Shown: piece by piece, positions 29,894-37,204 of the stretch
Layout of the letters: each line of letters opens with the position of its first letter
How positions within the stretch are numbered: position 1 is the stretch's first letter
Assembly (NCBI RefSeq): GCF_024499015.1
Contig: NZ_CP098604.1
Coordinates: 5,084,001 to 5,148,000 of the forward strand
Origin: Xanthomonas hortorum pv. pelargonii
Lineage (GTDB): Bacteria; Pseudomonadota; Gammaproteobacteria; Xanthomonadales; Xanthomonadaceae
Reading direction: 5' to 3'
DNA length: 64,000 nt
Translations under genes and position numbers: made by a program
The notes under the pieces: generated by a model
The model's database searches: none
The model's input: the letters and a program-made list of their open reading frames with translations, nothing else
Told to the model about the DNA's origin: nothing

Positions 29894-30874
29894 ATGTCAG
29901 CCACCACACGCAAGATCGCCACCTTCAACGTCAATGGCATCCATAGCCGGCTGCCGCATCTGCTGGAATGGTTGCAGCGCGAGCAACCGGACATCGTCGG
30001 CTTGCAGGAGCTCAAAGCCACGCAGGAGGCGTTTCCGGCACCGGCGATCCGTGACGCCGGCTATGGGGTGATCTGGCAGGGCGAGAAGTCGTGGAATGGT
30101 GTGGCCCTGCTTGCACGGGGCGCAGACCCGGTGGAGATTCGTCGCGGCCTGCCGTGGGACCCGGGCGATAGGCAAAGCCGCTATCTGGAAGCTGCGATTC
30201 ATGGCGTGGTGGTGGCCTGTCTGTATCTGCCCAACGGCAATCCGCAGCCGGGGCCGAAGTTCGATTACAAGCTCGCCTGGTTTCAGCGCTTGATCCGCCA
30301 TGCCAAGACCTTGGTGGACTTGCCGCATCCGGTGGCCTTGATCGGCGATTTCAACGTGGTGCCGACCGATGCGGATATCTACGACCCCAAGGGCTGGCGC
30401 AAGGATGCGTTGCTGCAGCACGAAAGTCGCCAGGCATATGCAGCGCTGTTGCAGCAAGGCTGGACCGACAGCTTGCTGGCCGTGAATGGCGATACACCCA
30501 TCTATACGTTCTGGGATTATTTTCGCCAGCACTTTGCGCGTGACCGCGGTTTGCGTATCGATCATCTACTGCTCAATCGCACGCTGGCGCCCGGCTTGCA
30601 GGATGCCGGCGTGGACAAGTGGGTGCGCGCCCTGGAGAAGGCCAGCGACCATGCGCCGACCTGGATCAGCGTGGGTGTGCCGGACGCAGTTGCAGAGACA
30701 GTGGTGGAGACCGAGGCTGCGTCGAAGCCGCGCAAGCGTGCGGCTGTGAAAAAGACGCCTGCGCGCAAGACGGACAACAAGACCGCATCGAAGGCCGCCG
30801 CGAAAACGACCGCAGCAAAAAAACCGCCGCCCCGCACTACCAAGCCGCGCAAGGCAGCCAAGCGCGTCAGCTGA
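29894..30874 (+). CDS. xthA: Exodeoxyribonuclease III (AP endonuclease) with a basic C-terminal tail
   Basis: A 326-residue member of the ExoIII/AP endonuclease family. The core (about 1-260) has KIATFNVNGIHSRLPHLLEW, LQELKATQE (Mg2+-binding Glu), ALIGDFNVVPTDADIYDP (Asp/Asn pair) and RGLRIDHLLLNRTLAP, ending SDHAPTWISV (catalytic Asp-His). ExoIII itself is about 268 residues. The extra ~60 C-terminal residues are almost all Lys, Ala, Thr, Pro and Arg (PRKRAAVKKTPARKT...), resembling histone-H1-like or HU-tail sequences. The tail probably adds DNA affinity. The stop overlaps the convergent SemiSWEET gene by 8 bases. Confidence 0.92.
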   Translation: MSATTRKIATFNVNGIHSRLPHLLEWLQREQPDIVGLQELKATQEAFPAPAIRDAGYGVIWQGEKSWNGVALLARGADPVEIRRGLPWDPGDRQSRYLEAAIHGVVVACLYLPNGNPQPGPKFDYKLAWFQRLIRHAKTLVDLPHPVALIGDFNVVPTDADIYDPKGWRKDALLQHESRQAYAALLQQGWTDSLLAVNGDTPIYTFWDYFRQHFARDRGLRIDHLLLNRTLAPGLQDAGVDKWVRALEKASDHAPTWISVGVPDAVAETVVETEAASKPRKRAAVKKTPARKTDNKTASKAAAKTTAAKKPPPRTTKPRKAAKRVS

Positions 30875-31142
30875 TGCCACGCAGCTGGCGATGCTTGATC
30901 CGTTGCAGCACATAGCCGGTGATGGCGGTCAGCAGGATCAGTGCATTGCTGACGATAAACACTGCATTGCCGACCAGATAGCTGTAAACGATAAACAGCA
31001 CCGAGGCGCTGATCTGACCGACAAACAACCAGCGCGAGACACCCTGTGCCGCAGGCGACTGCCATTGCTTGTAAATCTGGCGGATCAAGGTGGCGATCAG
31101 AACGGCGCTGGCGAGCCAGCCAACAAGGTCGACGAATTGCAT
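30867..31142 (-). CDS. SemiSWEET-like PQ-loop membrane protein
   Basis: A 91-residue protein with three membrane helices: VDLVGWLASAVLIATLIRQI, FVGQISASVLFIVYSYLVG and FIVSNALILLTAITGYVLQR. The loop after helix 1 reads QIYKQWQSPAAQGVSRWLF, the equivalent of the SWEET/SemiSWEET PQ-loop region. It is presumably a dimeric sugar/solute carrier in the inner membrane. The start is ATG 31142. Tail-to-tail overlap of 8 bases with xthA. Substrate unknown. Confidence 0.75.
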   Translation of the reverse strand: MQFVDLVGWLASAVLIATLIRQIYKQWQSPAAQGVSRWLFVGQISASVLFIVYSYLVGNAVFIVSNALILLTAITGYVLQRIKHRQLRGIS

Positions 31143-31346
31143 GGTGAGCAAAGATGAAAAAACTAACTGCAAGTGTGCGGCGCAGCGTGTTGACGATGCG
31201 TTCGAGCAGCGTCGAGCGCTGGGGTGATCGCGTGATCGGTCACTGGTGCATTCGCCGTCGCAACGCCGTCGCGGCATGCCTGTACCAGCCGCGCTGGAGG
31301 CCGGTATCCTAGCCAGGTCATCCATCGGTCGGCAGTCGTCTTGCTC

Positions 31347-32600
31347 ATGATCAGCTACGCCGAAGCCTTTGCACTGATCCATCAGCAGGTCGCCACGCTT
31401 GCCAGCGAGTGGGTGGACAGTGCGGATGCGCAAGGCCGCGTGCTTGCGCAGGCATTGTCGAGCCCGGCCGAGCTGCCGGCTTTCGACAACAGTGCGATGG
31501 ATGGATTTGCGCTGGTCACCGATGGCCGTGGCGCAATGACCGCAAGTGAGCATGCGGTCGGTGGCACCGTTGCCGCAGGCGAAGATGCCGGTGGCATTAC
31601 GGCAGGCGCCACCTGGGAAATCATGACCGGTGCCGGCTTGCCTGCAGGTGCCGATGCCGTGGTGCCGATCGAACAGGTGGAGCTGCTGGCGCATGACGGC
31701 GCACGCCCCGGCCGCATCAGGCTGCGCGCCGATGTACGCGTGGGCCAGCACATTCGCCGACGCGGTGAAGACGTGGCCTTGCACGATCGCGTGATCGAGG
31801 CCGGCACGCTGCTGCGCGGTGCACATCTGATGCTGTTGGCCGGGCTGGGCTGCGCGCGCGTGCAGGTGGTGCGGCGCCCGCGTGTGGCCTTGATCGCGAC
31901 CGGCCGCGAATTGGTGGGCGATCCTGCGCAGCCGCTGCAGCCCGGCCAGATCCGCGATGGCACCAGCAGCTATCTGCTCAGTCAGTTGCATGCAGCCGGT
32001 GCCGAACTGGTGTGGCGAGGGCAGGTGGGCGATGACGCTGCCGCCTTCGATGCGGCGCTCGCGCAAGCGCGACATGCGGGAGCCGACGTGATTCTGAGCA
32101 CCGGTGCGGTGTCGCGTGGTCGCTACGATTTCGTGCCGGATGCGTTGGCGCGACATGGGGCGGCGTTGCTATTTCACAAGGTGGCGGTGCGGCCAGGCAA
32201 GCCGGTGTTGTTGGCGCGCTTTGCGGACGGCGCGCTGTATTTCGGTTTGCCAGGCAATCCGATGGCCAGCGCCGCCGGGCTCCGTTTTTTTGTCGAGCCG
32301 GCTTTGCGTAGTTTGCTGGGCATGCCCATGGAGCGCGGTTTGCGTGTTGCGCTGCACACACCGATGCATGCACGACCGATCTGGCGGCAGCACCTGCGCG
32401 CGCGTTTGAACTGCAGCGATGCCGGTGTGCTCTGCGTGCAGATCTTGCCACAGCAAGAGTCGTTTCGCGTGGCGCCATTATTGCAGGCCAATGTGTGGGC
32501 GGTGCTGGAGCCGCAGGACGATGGTGCCGCGCCCAGTACGACGGCGCAGGTGTTCGGGTTGGGGCATCTGCAGCCGGCTGCGCCAGCGATTGCGCCATGA
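31347..32600 (+). CDS. moeA: Molybdopterin molybdenumtransferase MoeA (copy 2)
   Basis: A 417-residue paralogue of the copy at 26.9 kb. Conserved stretches are LPAFDNSAMDGFALVTDGRG, TGAGLPAGADAVVPIEQVELL, VALIATGRELVGDP and ILSTGAVSRGRYDFVPD; GLPGNPMASAAGLRFFVEP is the C-terminal signature. Two MoeA paralogues might prefer Mo and W, or divide Moco insertion from nucleotide attachment; the sequence does not decide. The start is taken at ATG 31347, with a TTG two codons upstream as an alternative. It is followed by mobA 46 bases downstream, within the molybdenum-cofactor group. Confidence 0.9.
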   Translation: MISYAEAFALIHQQVATLASEWVDSADAQGRVLAQALSSPAELPAFDNSAMDGFALVTDGRGAMTASEHAVGGTVAAGEDAGGITAGATWEIMTGAGLPAGADAVVPIEQVELLAHDGARPGRIRLRADVRVGQHIRRRGEDVALHDRVIEAGTLLRGAHLMLLAGLGCARVQVVRRPRVALIATGRELVGDPAQPLQPGQIRDGTSSYLLSQLHAAGAELVWRGQVGDDAAAFDAALAQARHAGADVILSTGAVSRGRYDFVPDALARHGAALLFHKVAVRPGKPVLLARFADGALYFGLPGNPMASAAGLRFFVEPALRSLLGMPMERGLRVALHTPMHARPIWRQHLRARLNCSDAGVLCVQILPQQESFRVAPLLQANVWAVLEPQDDGAAPSTTAQVFGLGHLQPAAPAIAP

Positions 32601-32646
32601 GCGTGTGCCGGCATGCAGCGCGACGCAGTGCCTGCGAGCAGACGGC

Positions 32647-33216
32647 ATGACCGCCTCACACCCGTGGATCGGTGTGGTGCTGGCCGGCGGCCGTTCCTCG
32701 CGCATGGGCCAGGACAAGGCGCTGCTGCCGTGGCACGGGCGTCCGTTGGTTGCGCATATGCAGGCGTTGCTGCGCGATGCCGGCGCGCTGGATGTAGTGA
32801 TCAGCGGTGATCGCCCGGGCTATGCGGGGATTGCCGATGCGCAGCCGGATCTGGGGCCGTTGGGCGGTCTGGCCAGCGTGATCGATCATGTAGCCGATGC
32901 AACGACACTTTTGGTGGTACCGGTCGACATGCCGCTGCTGTCCAAACCATTGCTGGAACGACTGCTGGCGCCACCACCGCAACGCTGCGCCGCTTTCGAA
33001 GACGAGATGTTGCCGATGCGTCTGTGCGTGGATGGCGTTGTGCGTGAGGCGCTCTCGGTGTTGATGGCCGGCGCTGCATCGTCACGCTCGCTGCGCGCCT
33101 TGCAGCGTTCACTGCAGTGCCATCGCGTGGCTGTCACCGCCAGCGAACGCGGCGCGTTCGTCAATTGCAATACGCCCGAGCAGTGGAGTCAGCTCAGTCG
33201 CGAAAATCCAGATTGA
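32647..33216 (+). CDS. mobA: Molybdenum cofactor guanylyltransferase MobA
   Basis: A 189-residue enzyme that joins GMP to Mo-molybdopterin, making MGD, the cofactor used by the assimilatory nitrate reductase encoded 8 kb away. Motifs: GVVLAGGRSSRMGQDKALLPWHGRPLV (nucleotide-binding loop, Lys), ISGDRPGYAGIAD, LGPLGGLASVI and VVPVDMPLLSKPLLERL (Asp binding the metal). ATG 32647 is the start; frame extends upstream only into moeA sequence. Confidence 0.92.
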   Translation: MTASHPWIGVVLAGGRSSRMGQDKALLPWHGRPLVAHMQALLRDAGALDVVISGDRPGYAGIADAQPDLGPLGGLASVIDHVADATTLLVVPVDMPLLSKPLLERLLAPPPQRCAAFEDEMLPMRLCVDGVVREALSVLMAGAASSRSLRALQRSLQCHRVAVTASERGAFVNCNTPEQWSQLSRENPD

Positions 33217-33226
33217 AGGTCAGCAG

Positions 33227-33562
33227 TTGCGCTTTCGCATCGACGAAGCCGAATTGGCCGAGTTGCTTGCCGGGCGCACGGTCGATAACGAAAGCCGCTT
33301 GCCGAGTGGGCAGGGCGCGCGATTGGTGCGCCACAGCGTGAGCCTGACCGGTGGTCACGCGGCCTGCAACTGCGCCACCGATCATTGGCAGTTGTCGGTG
33401 CCGCGCGATGCGCTGGAGGAGCATGCACGGCAGTTGCCCAGCCGCGATGGATTGAGCTTCAGCTTCGATGCCGGGGCTGGCCATGCCGAACACACGGCGT
33501 TGCGCGTGACCTTCGATATCGACGTGCGCGACAGTGCGCGCAAGCGGTTTCCGAAAGCGTGA
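33227..33562 (+). CDS. Conserved small hypothetical protein (DUF7009-like)
   Basis: About 111 residues read MRFRIDEAELAELLAGRTVDNESRLPSG and later HAACNCATDHWQLSVPRDALEEHARQLPSRDGLSFSF. No catalytic motif is known. The frame has no ATG. The nearest start is TTG 33227, but frame sequence upstream, KIQIEGQQ, continues the conserved beginning, so the true start may be a rare ATT at 33212 overlapping the mobA stop. Its place between mobA and cysG, in the nitrate/molybdenum region, suggests a role in or near that pathway, but this is inference. Confidence 0.6.
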   Translation: MRFRIDEAELAELLAGRTVDNESRLPSGQGARLVRHSVSLTGGHAACNCATDHWQLSVPRDALEEHARQLPSRDGLSFSFDAGAGHAEHTALRVTFDIDVRDSARKRFPKA

Positions 33563-33590
33563 TCCAGCTGCGGCCGCAGGTGCGTGCCGC

Positions 33591-34589
33591 TTATGCGTTG
33601 GCGTGCATGTGCATGGCAATGCCGGGCACACGATCACACGCCAGGCCCCGCGCATGCAGCGCTGCTTCAATCGCAGCAGCATCGGCATCGCTGTAGCCGG
33701 CGCCGATGCGCAATGCGACCACGTGCAGGCCTTCTGTCGCCAGTTCCAGCAACAGATGCCGTTGTGCATCGGTATCGCGCGGCAAGGCGCGGCGTGAGGC
33801 ATCGCGACGCGCCAGTTCCAGCACCGCATCGGGGATGTCGTCGCCGATCAGCAGCACGTCGGCCAGATTCATCGCGCGTAGCGCTTTCAAGGTGAGCAGG
33901 CCGGGATCGCCCGGGCCGGTGCCGACCAGTTGCACGCTGCCACGCGCCGGCACCGCGCCGGCATCGTCCAGTGCTGCGGTGAACGCGGTTTCGGCGGCGT
34001 CATCGTTGCCGGCTTGCAGCAGCAACGGCACGTCGCCGTCGATGACGCGGTCGAACCAACGCCTGCGTCGATTCATATCGGGGAACTGGCTGCGGATGCG
34101 CTCGCGGTGACGCGCAAATAGTCCAGCGAAGCGGCCGACCGAGGCATCCAGCTCGCGCTCCAGCCGTTCGCGCAGACGCCGTGCCAGCATCGGGGCAGCG
34201 CCTGCGGAGGAGATGGCGATGACCAGCGGGTCGCGGTCCACGATCGCCGGCACCTGGTAGGTCGACAGCTCTGCATCGTCCACCACATTGACCAGGCGCT
34301 GACGCGCGCCGGCGGCAGTGGCGACACGTTGATTCAAGTCGGCATCGTCGGTGGCGGCGACCACCAGCCACACATCGTCGATCCAGGCTGGATCGAATTC
34401 GCCGCCCAACTGTTCGAAGCGACCGGCTTGCATCAATACATCGAGTTCGGGCGAGAGCGCATGCGCATACAGACGGATCTGCGCGCCGGCCTTGAGCAGG
34501 GCGAGCACCTTGCGCGTGGCGACCTCGCCACCGCCGATCACCAACACGGGGCGCGCTTGCAGGTTTGCGAACAACGGGAACAACGGCAT
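33591..34589 (-). CDS. cysG: Siroheme synthase CysG: NAD-dependent precorrin-2 dehydrogenase/ferrochelatase with truncated methyltransferase domain
   Basis: A 332-residue protein. The N-terminal domain (about 1-110) has the NAD fold PVLVIGGGEVATRKVLALLKAGA and the DDVWLVVAATDDADLNQRV stretch; the dimerisation and SirC/Met8 region has VDRDPLVIAISSAGAAPMLARRLRERLE. The C-terminal half (217-332) resembles the first part of uroporphyrinogen-III methyltransferase (VGTGPGDPGLLTLKALRAM) but is only about 116 residues instead of ~250, so it lacks the rest of the fold. A separate full methyltransferase is encoded at 44087, which compensates. It is divergent from nasT. Confidence 0.88.
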   Translation of the reverse strand: MPLFPLFANLQARPVLVIGGGEVATRKVLALLKAGAQIRLYAHALSPELDVLMQAGRFEQLGGEFDPAWIDDVWLVVAATDDADLNQRVATAAGARQRLVNVVDDAELSTYQVPAIVDRDPLVIAISSAGAAPMLARRLRERLERELDASVGRFAGLFARHRERIRSQFPDMNRRRRWFDRVIDGDVPLLLQAGNDDAAETAFTAALDDAGAVPARGSVQLVGTGPGDPGLLTLKALRAMNLADVLLIGDDIPDAVLELARRDASRRALPRDTDAQRHLLLELATEGLHVVALRIGAGYSDADAAAIEAALHARGLACDRVPGIAMHMHANA

Positions 34590-34671
34590 CAGACGGACTC
34601 CGAAAAGATGACTCGCACCGACAGCATGTTGCATGGCACCATCCAGCCACGTCCACGCCTCGCTGCCGCCA

Positions 34672-35244
34672 ATGCGTGTTTTGCTGGTCAACGATACCGA
34701 AAAGCCGATTGGCGAACTGCGCCAGGCATTGACGCGCGCCGGTTATACGGTGCTCGACGATGTGGCCTCGGTCGGTGCGTTGCTGCATGCGGTGCAGAGC
34801 CAGCAGCCGGATGTGGTGGTGATCGATGTGGACTCGCCTTCGCGCGACACCTTGGAGCAACTGTCGATGCTGCACGCACACGCGCCGCGCCCGGTGGTGA
34901 TGTTTTCCGGCGATGGCGACGATGCGTTGATCCATGCGGCCGTCGGCGCAGGCGTCACCGCGTACGTGGTCGATGGCCTGGCACCGGCGCGGCTGGCGCC
35001 GATCGTGCAGGTGGCGCTTGCCCGATTCGCGCAGGAAAGCAGCATGCGCAAGCGCCTGGACGATGTGCAGCAAGCCTTGCAGGACCGCAAGCAGATCGAT
35101 CGCGCCAAGGGCTTGCTGATGGAAAAACGTGGCCTGAGCGAGGCCGACGCCTACGCGACGCTGCGCCAGCAAGCGATGAAGCAGGGCGTCAAACTGGCCG
35201 AAGTGGCGCGACGCATCGTGGCCATGGCCGAGTTGTTGGGATGA
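34672..35244 (+). CDS. nasT: ANTAR-domain response regulator NasT (RNA-binding antiterminator)
   Basis: A 190-residue receiver-ANTAR protein. The receiver (1-115) begins MRVLLVNDTEKPIGELRQAL and has the acidic pocket and phosphoacceptor region VVVIDVDSPSRD (D52/D54), with a Ser (MFSGDGDD). A coiled-coil linker (118-140) leads to the ANTAR domain (about 130-186): RKQIDRAKGLLMEKRGLSEA, then LRQQAMKQGVKLAEVARRIV. ANTAR domains bind paired hexaloop hairpins in nascent mRNA. The gene sits immediately before nasS, whose product inhibits NasT in the absence of nitrate in related bacteria. The target is present at 37061-37122. Confidence 0.93.
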   Translation: MRVLLVNDTEKPIGELRQALTRAGYTVLDDVASVGALLHAVQSQQPDVVVIDVDSPSRDTLEQLSMLHAHAPRPVVMFSGDGDDALIHAAVGAGVTAYVVDGLAPARLAPIVQVALARFAQESSMRKRLDDVQQALQDRKQIDRAKGLLMEKRGLSEADAYATLRQQAMKQGVKLAEVARRIVAMAELLG

Positions 35245-35248
35245 ACAC

Positions 35249-36313
35249 ATGAGCCAAGCCGACCTCCCCGTATTGCGCGTGGCCTACATGCCGCTGATCG
35301 ATTGCGCACCGCTGATCGCGGCGCAACGGCTGGGCCTGGACCGCGCGCATGGCTTGCAATTGGAGCTGCAGCGTCAGGCGTCGTGGGCCGGCGTGCGCGA
35401 CCGTCTGCTGGCCGGCGAGGTCGATGCGGCGCATGCCCTGGCCAGCCTGGTGTATGCGATCGATCTCGGTATTGCCGGGCCGCAATGCCCGATGGCGTTG
35501 TTGATGACGCTCAACCACAACGGCCAGGCGATCACGCTGGCGCCTGCGCTCGCGCAGGCCTTGGCCGATGGTCACGCGTTGCCGCAGGTGCTGGCCGGTC
35601 TGGGCCGCCGTGCGGTGTTTGCGCAGACATTTCCCACCGGTACGCATGCGTTGTGGCTGTATTACTGGCTGGCCGCATGCGGGGTGGACCCAATGCGCGA
35701 TGTGGATGTGCTCAGCGTTCCGCCGCCGCAGATGCCCGAAGCCTTGGCTAGCGGGCTGGTCGATGGGTATTGCTCCGGCGAGCCGTGGGCTGCGGTGGCC
35801 GAGGCGCAGGGCAGCGGTCGCCGCGTGATCCGCAGTGGGGAGTTGTGGGCGGGCCATCCGGAAAAAGTGCTGGCCTGCCGGCGCGAGTTCGCCGCGCTGC
35901 AACCAGAGTTGACCGAGCGCATGACCGCCTGCGTGCTGGAAGCCTGTCGCTGGCTGGATGCGGCGCCGGGCAATCGCGCGCAGTGTGCGCAATGGTTGGC
36001 CGAGCCGCAGCATATCGGTGTGTCGGCTGCGCATCTGGCTGCGTGTCTGGACGCCGATGTCGAGATTCATGCGAACGATGCGACGGCGCTGGCCTTTCAT
36101 CGCAATGGTGCGGTGAACATGCCGTGGCTGTCGGATGGCGAGTGGTTCCTGACCCAGTTTCAGCGTTGGGGCTGGCATGACATCCACGACGACGACATCG
36201 CGCGGCTGCGCGATATCCATCGGCTGGACAACTATCGGCGCGCGGCAGCCCGCGTGGGTGTAGCTGTGCCGGACGACGATCACCGCAGCAATCGGTTGTT
36301 CGATGCGCTCTAG
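35249..36313 (+). CDS. nasS: Nitrate/nitrite sensor protein NasS (NrtA/CmpA-like)
   Basis: A 354-residue protein of the nitrate-binding NrtA/CmpA fold. It begins MSQADLPVLRVAYMPLIDCAPLIAAQ and lacks any signal peptide, so it is cytoplasmic. Other conserved pieces are RQASWAGVRDRLLAGEVDAAHALASL, TFPTGTHALWLYYWLAACGVDP and PPQMPEALASGLVDGYCSGEPWAA. It starts four bases after nasT. In NasST pairs the nitrate-free protein sequesters NasT, and nitrate binding releases it to antiterminate. Both function and target are consistent with the leader described below. Confidence 0.92.
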   Translation: MSQADLPVLRVAYMPLIDCAPLIAAQRLGLDRAHGLQLELQRQASWAGVRDRLLAGEVDAAHALASLVYAIDLGIAGPQCPMALLMTLNHNGQAITLAPALAQALADGHALPQVLAGLGRRAVFAQTFPTGTHALWLYYWLAACGVDPMRDVDVLSVPPPQMPEALASGLVDGYCSGEPWAAVAEAQGSGRRVIRSGELWAGHPEKVLACRREFAALQPELTERMTACVLEACRWLDAAPGNRAQCAQWLAEPQHIGVSAAHLAACLDADVEIHANDATALAFHRNGAVNMPWLSDGEWFLTQFQRWGWHDIHDDDIARLRDIHRLDNYRRAAARVGVAVPDDDHRSNRLFDAL

Positions 36314-36484
36314 GGCGAATGACTACATGACCTTGTTAGCGCTGTACTGGAGCGCGTTACCGGCAAGGCAACCGGCATGGACCCGCATGCACTCCGAACT
36401 CTCGCGCATGCTTGCACTCGTCTGACGCTTGAAGCCTGATTGAGTTGGTTGTGGAGCTATCGATCTGTGGGTTTGCTGGAGGGC

Positions 36485-36586
36485 CCTTGCCCGCCCACCA
36501 TCGCGGGACACGCCGCAAGTACGTCCATGTAGGCTCTTACGCGGCATCCATGCCGCGTAAGGTCCCGCGACGGTGGGCGGGCAAGG
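36485..36586. repeat. MITE-like element A with 25-bp terminal inverted repeats
   Basis: The terminal arms 36485-36509 and 36562-36586 are 25-bp inverted repeats with one mismatch (arms begin CCTTGCCCGCCCACC). The interior has a perfect 12-bp palindrome arm pair (36536-36547 / 36550-36561) around CC. The 36-base stretch 36501-36536 is exactly reverse-complementary to 36696-36731 in element B. It encodes nothing and could be mobilised in trans or act as a structured intergenic element. Confidence 0.8.
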
Positions 36587-36639
36587 ACCAGTGGAGATGG
36601 TCGGTGTGCATGTTTTCAACAAAGCAGCCGACTAACTTT

Positions 36640-36740
36640 CTGGTGCGGTGTCCTCGCCGATTGCGGGACCGTGTGGCGGCATGGATGCCGCCACCGAGCC
36701 TACATGGACGTACTTGCGGCGTGTCCCGCGAGCGGCGAGG
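36640..36740. repeat. MITE-like element B, related to A in opposite orientation
   Basis: The arms 36652-36669 and 36723-36740 are 18-bp inverted repeats with two mismatches. The internal palindrome GGCGGCAT-GG-ATGCCGCC spans 36675-36692. It shares 36 exact bases with element A (36696-36731 against 36501-36536). Its outer left side, 36640-36669, matches another copy at 10284-10313. The pair lies between nasS and the promoter of the nitrate operon. Confidence 0.75.
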
Positions 36741-37031
36741 GCGCCGTGCGCTCGACTAGCTAGGCTTTTGACCTAGATATTTGATCGATGTGCACGCGTC
36801 CTAGATGAGGCTTCCTAGCGCCAGCCGCGCTGTAGTTCTGTTCGGCGCTATCAGGCGTGCCAAGCGGCAGAGCAAGTGGTACACGACGCCCGCTGTTGGT
36901 GCATTGCTGCACGAAAGACGGGAATGGTGAGCTGCACTGGCGTGTCGACAGGCCGTCGTGAAATCGGACGGGCTGCATTCAAACCACTATTTTTCAATGA
37001 CTTGTATCGTCGTGATGCTCAGGTGAGCAAG

Positions 37032-37048
37032 TTGGCACATTGATTGCG
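37032..37048 (+). promoter_or_regulatory. Sigma-54 promoter of the nitrate assimilation operon
   Basis: The 17-mer TTGGCACATTGATTGCG has GG (-24) and GC (-12) separated by exactly ten bases, matching TGGCAC-N5-TTGC perfectly. Start of transcription is expected about 12 bases downstream of GC, near 37058, just before the first leader hairpin. It makes an NtrC-type activator likely. A GTGCA-TTGC-TGCAC inverted repeat at 36899-36912 is a weak candidate for its binding site. Confidence 0.88.
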
Positions 37049-37060
37049 TAGTGATTACGT

Positions 37061-37122
37061 GCAGGTGCAACGGCGTGCCTGCAACAACACGAACACGATG
37101 CAGTGGATCAACGGCGATCCGC
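37061..37122 (+). promoter_or_regulatory. ANTAR (NasT) target: two hairpins with AACGGC hexaloops
   Basis: Hairpin P1 has stem GCAGGTGC (37061-37068) and GTGCCTGC (37075-37082) around loop AACGGC. Hairpin P2 has GTGGATC (37103-37109) and GATCCGC (37116-37122) around the same loop AACGGC. Both stems pair completely, using a few G-U pairs. A at loop position 1 and G at position 4 is the ANTAR-binding signature. The 20-base linker and the terminator just 13 bases downstream form the known arrangement for ANTAR-controlled attenuation. Confidence 0.92.
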
Positions 37123-37135
37123 ACGCATCCGGGAC

Positions 37136-37179
37136 AACGGCGTCCTTCCGGTTTTACCGGAGGGGCGCCGTTTTTTTTT
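37136..37179 (+). terminator. Leader attenuator: 15-bp intrinsic terminator before the nitrate transporter
   Basis: Arms 37137-37151 and 37057-type partners 37157-37171 pair over 15 continuous bases (outer part ACGGCG/CGCCGT, inner part TTCCGG/CCGGAG with G-U pairs) with a TTTTA loop, and are followed by nine T (37171-37179). It lies between the two hairpins and the transporter start at 37205, so transcription stops here unless NasT binds P1-P2. Confidence 0.93.
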
Positions 37180-37204
37180 GGCCATCGCATTCGAAGAGGT
37201 CTCT

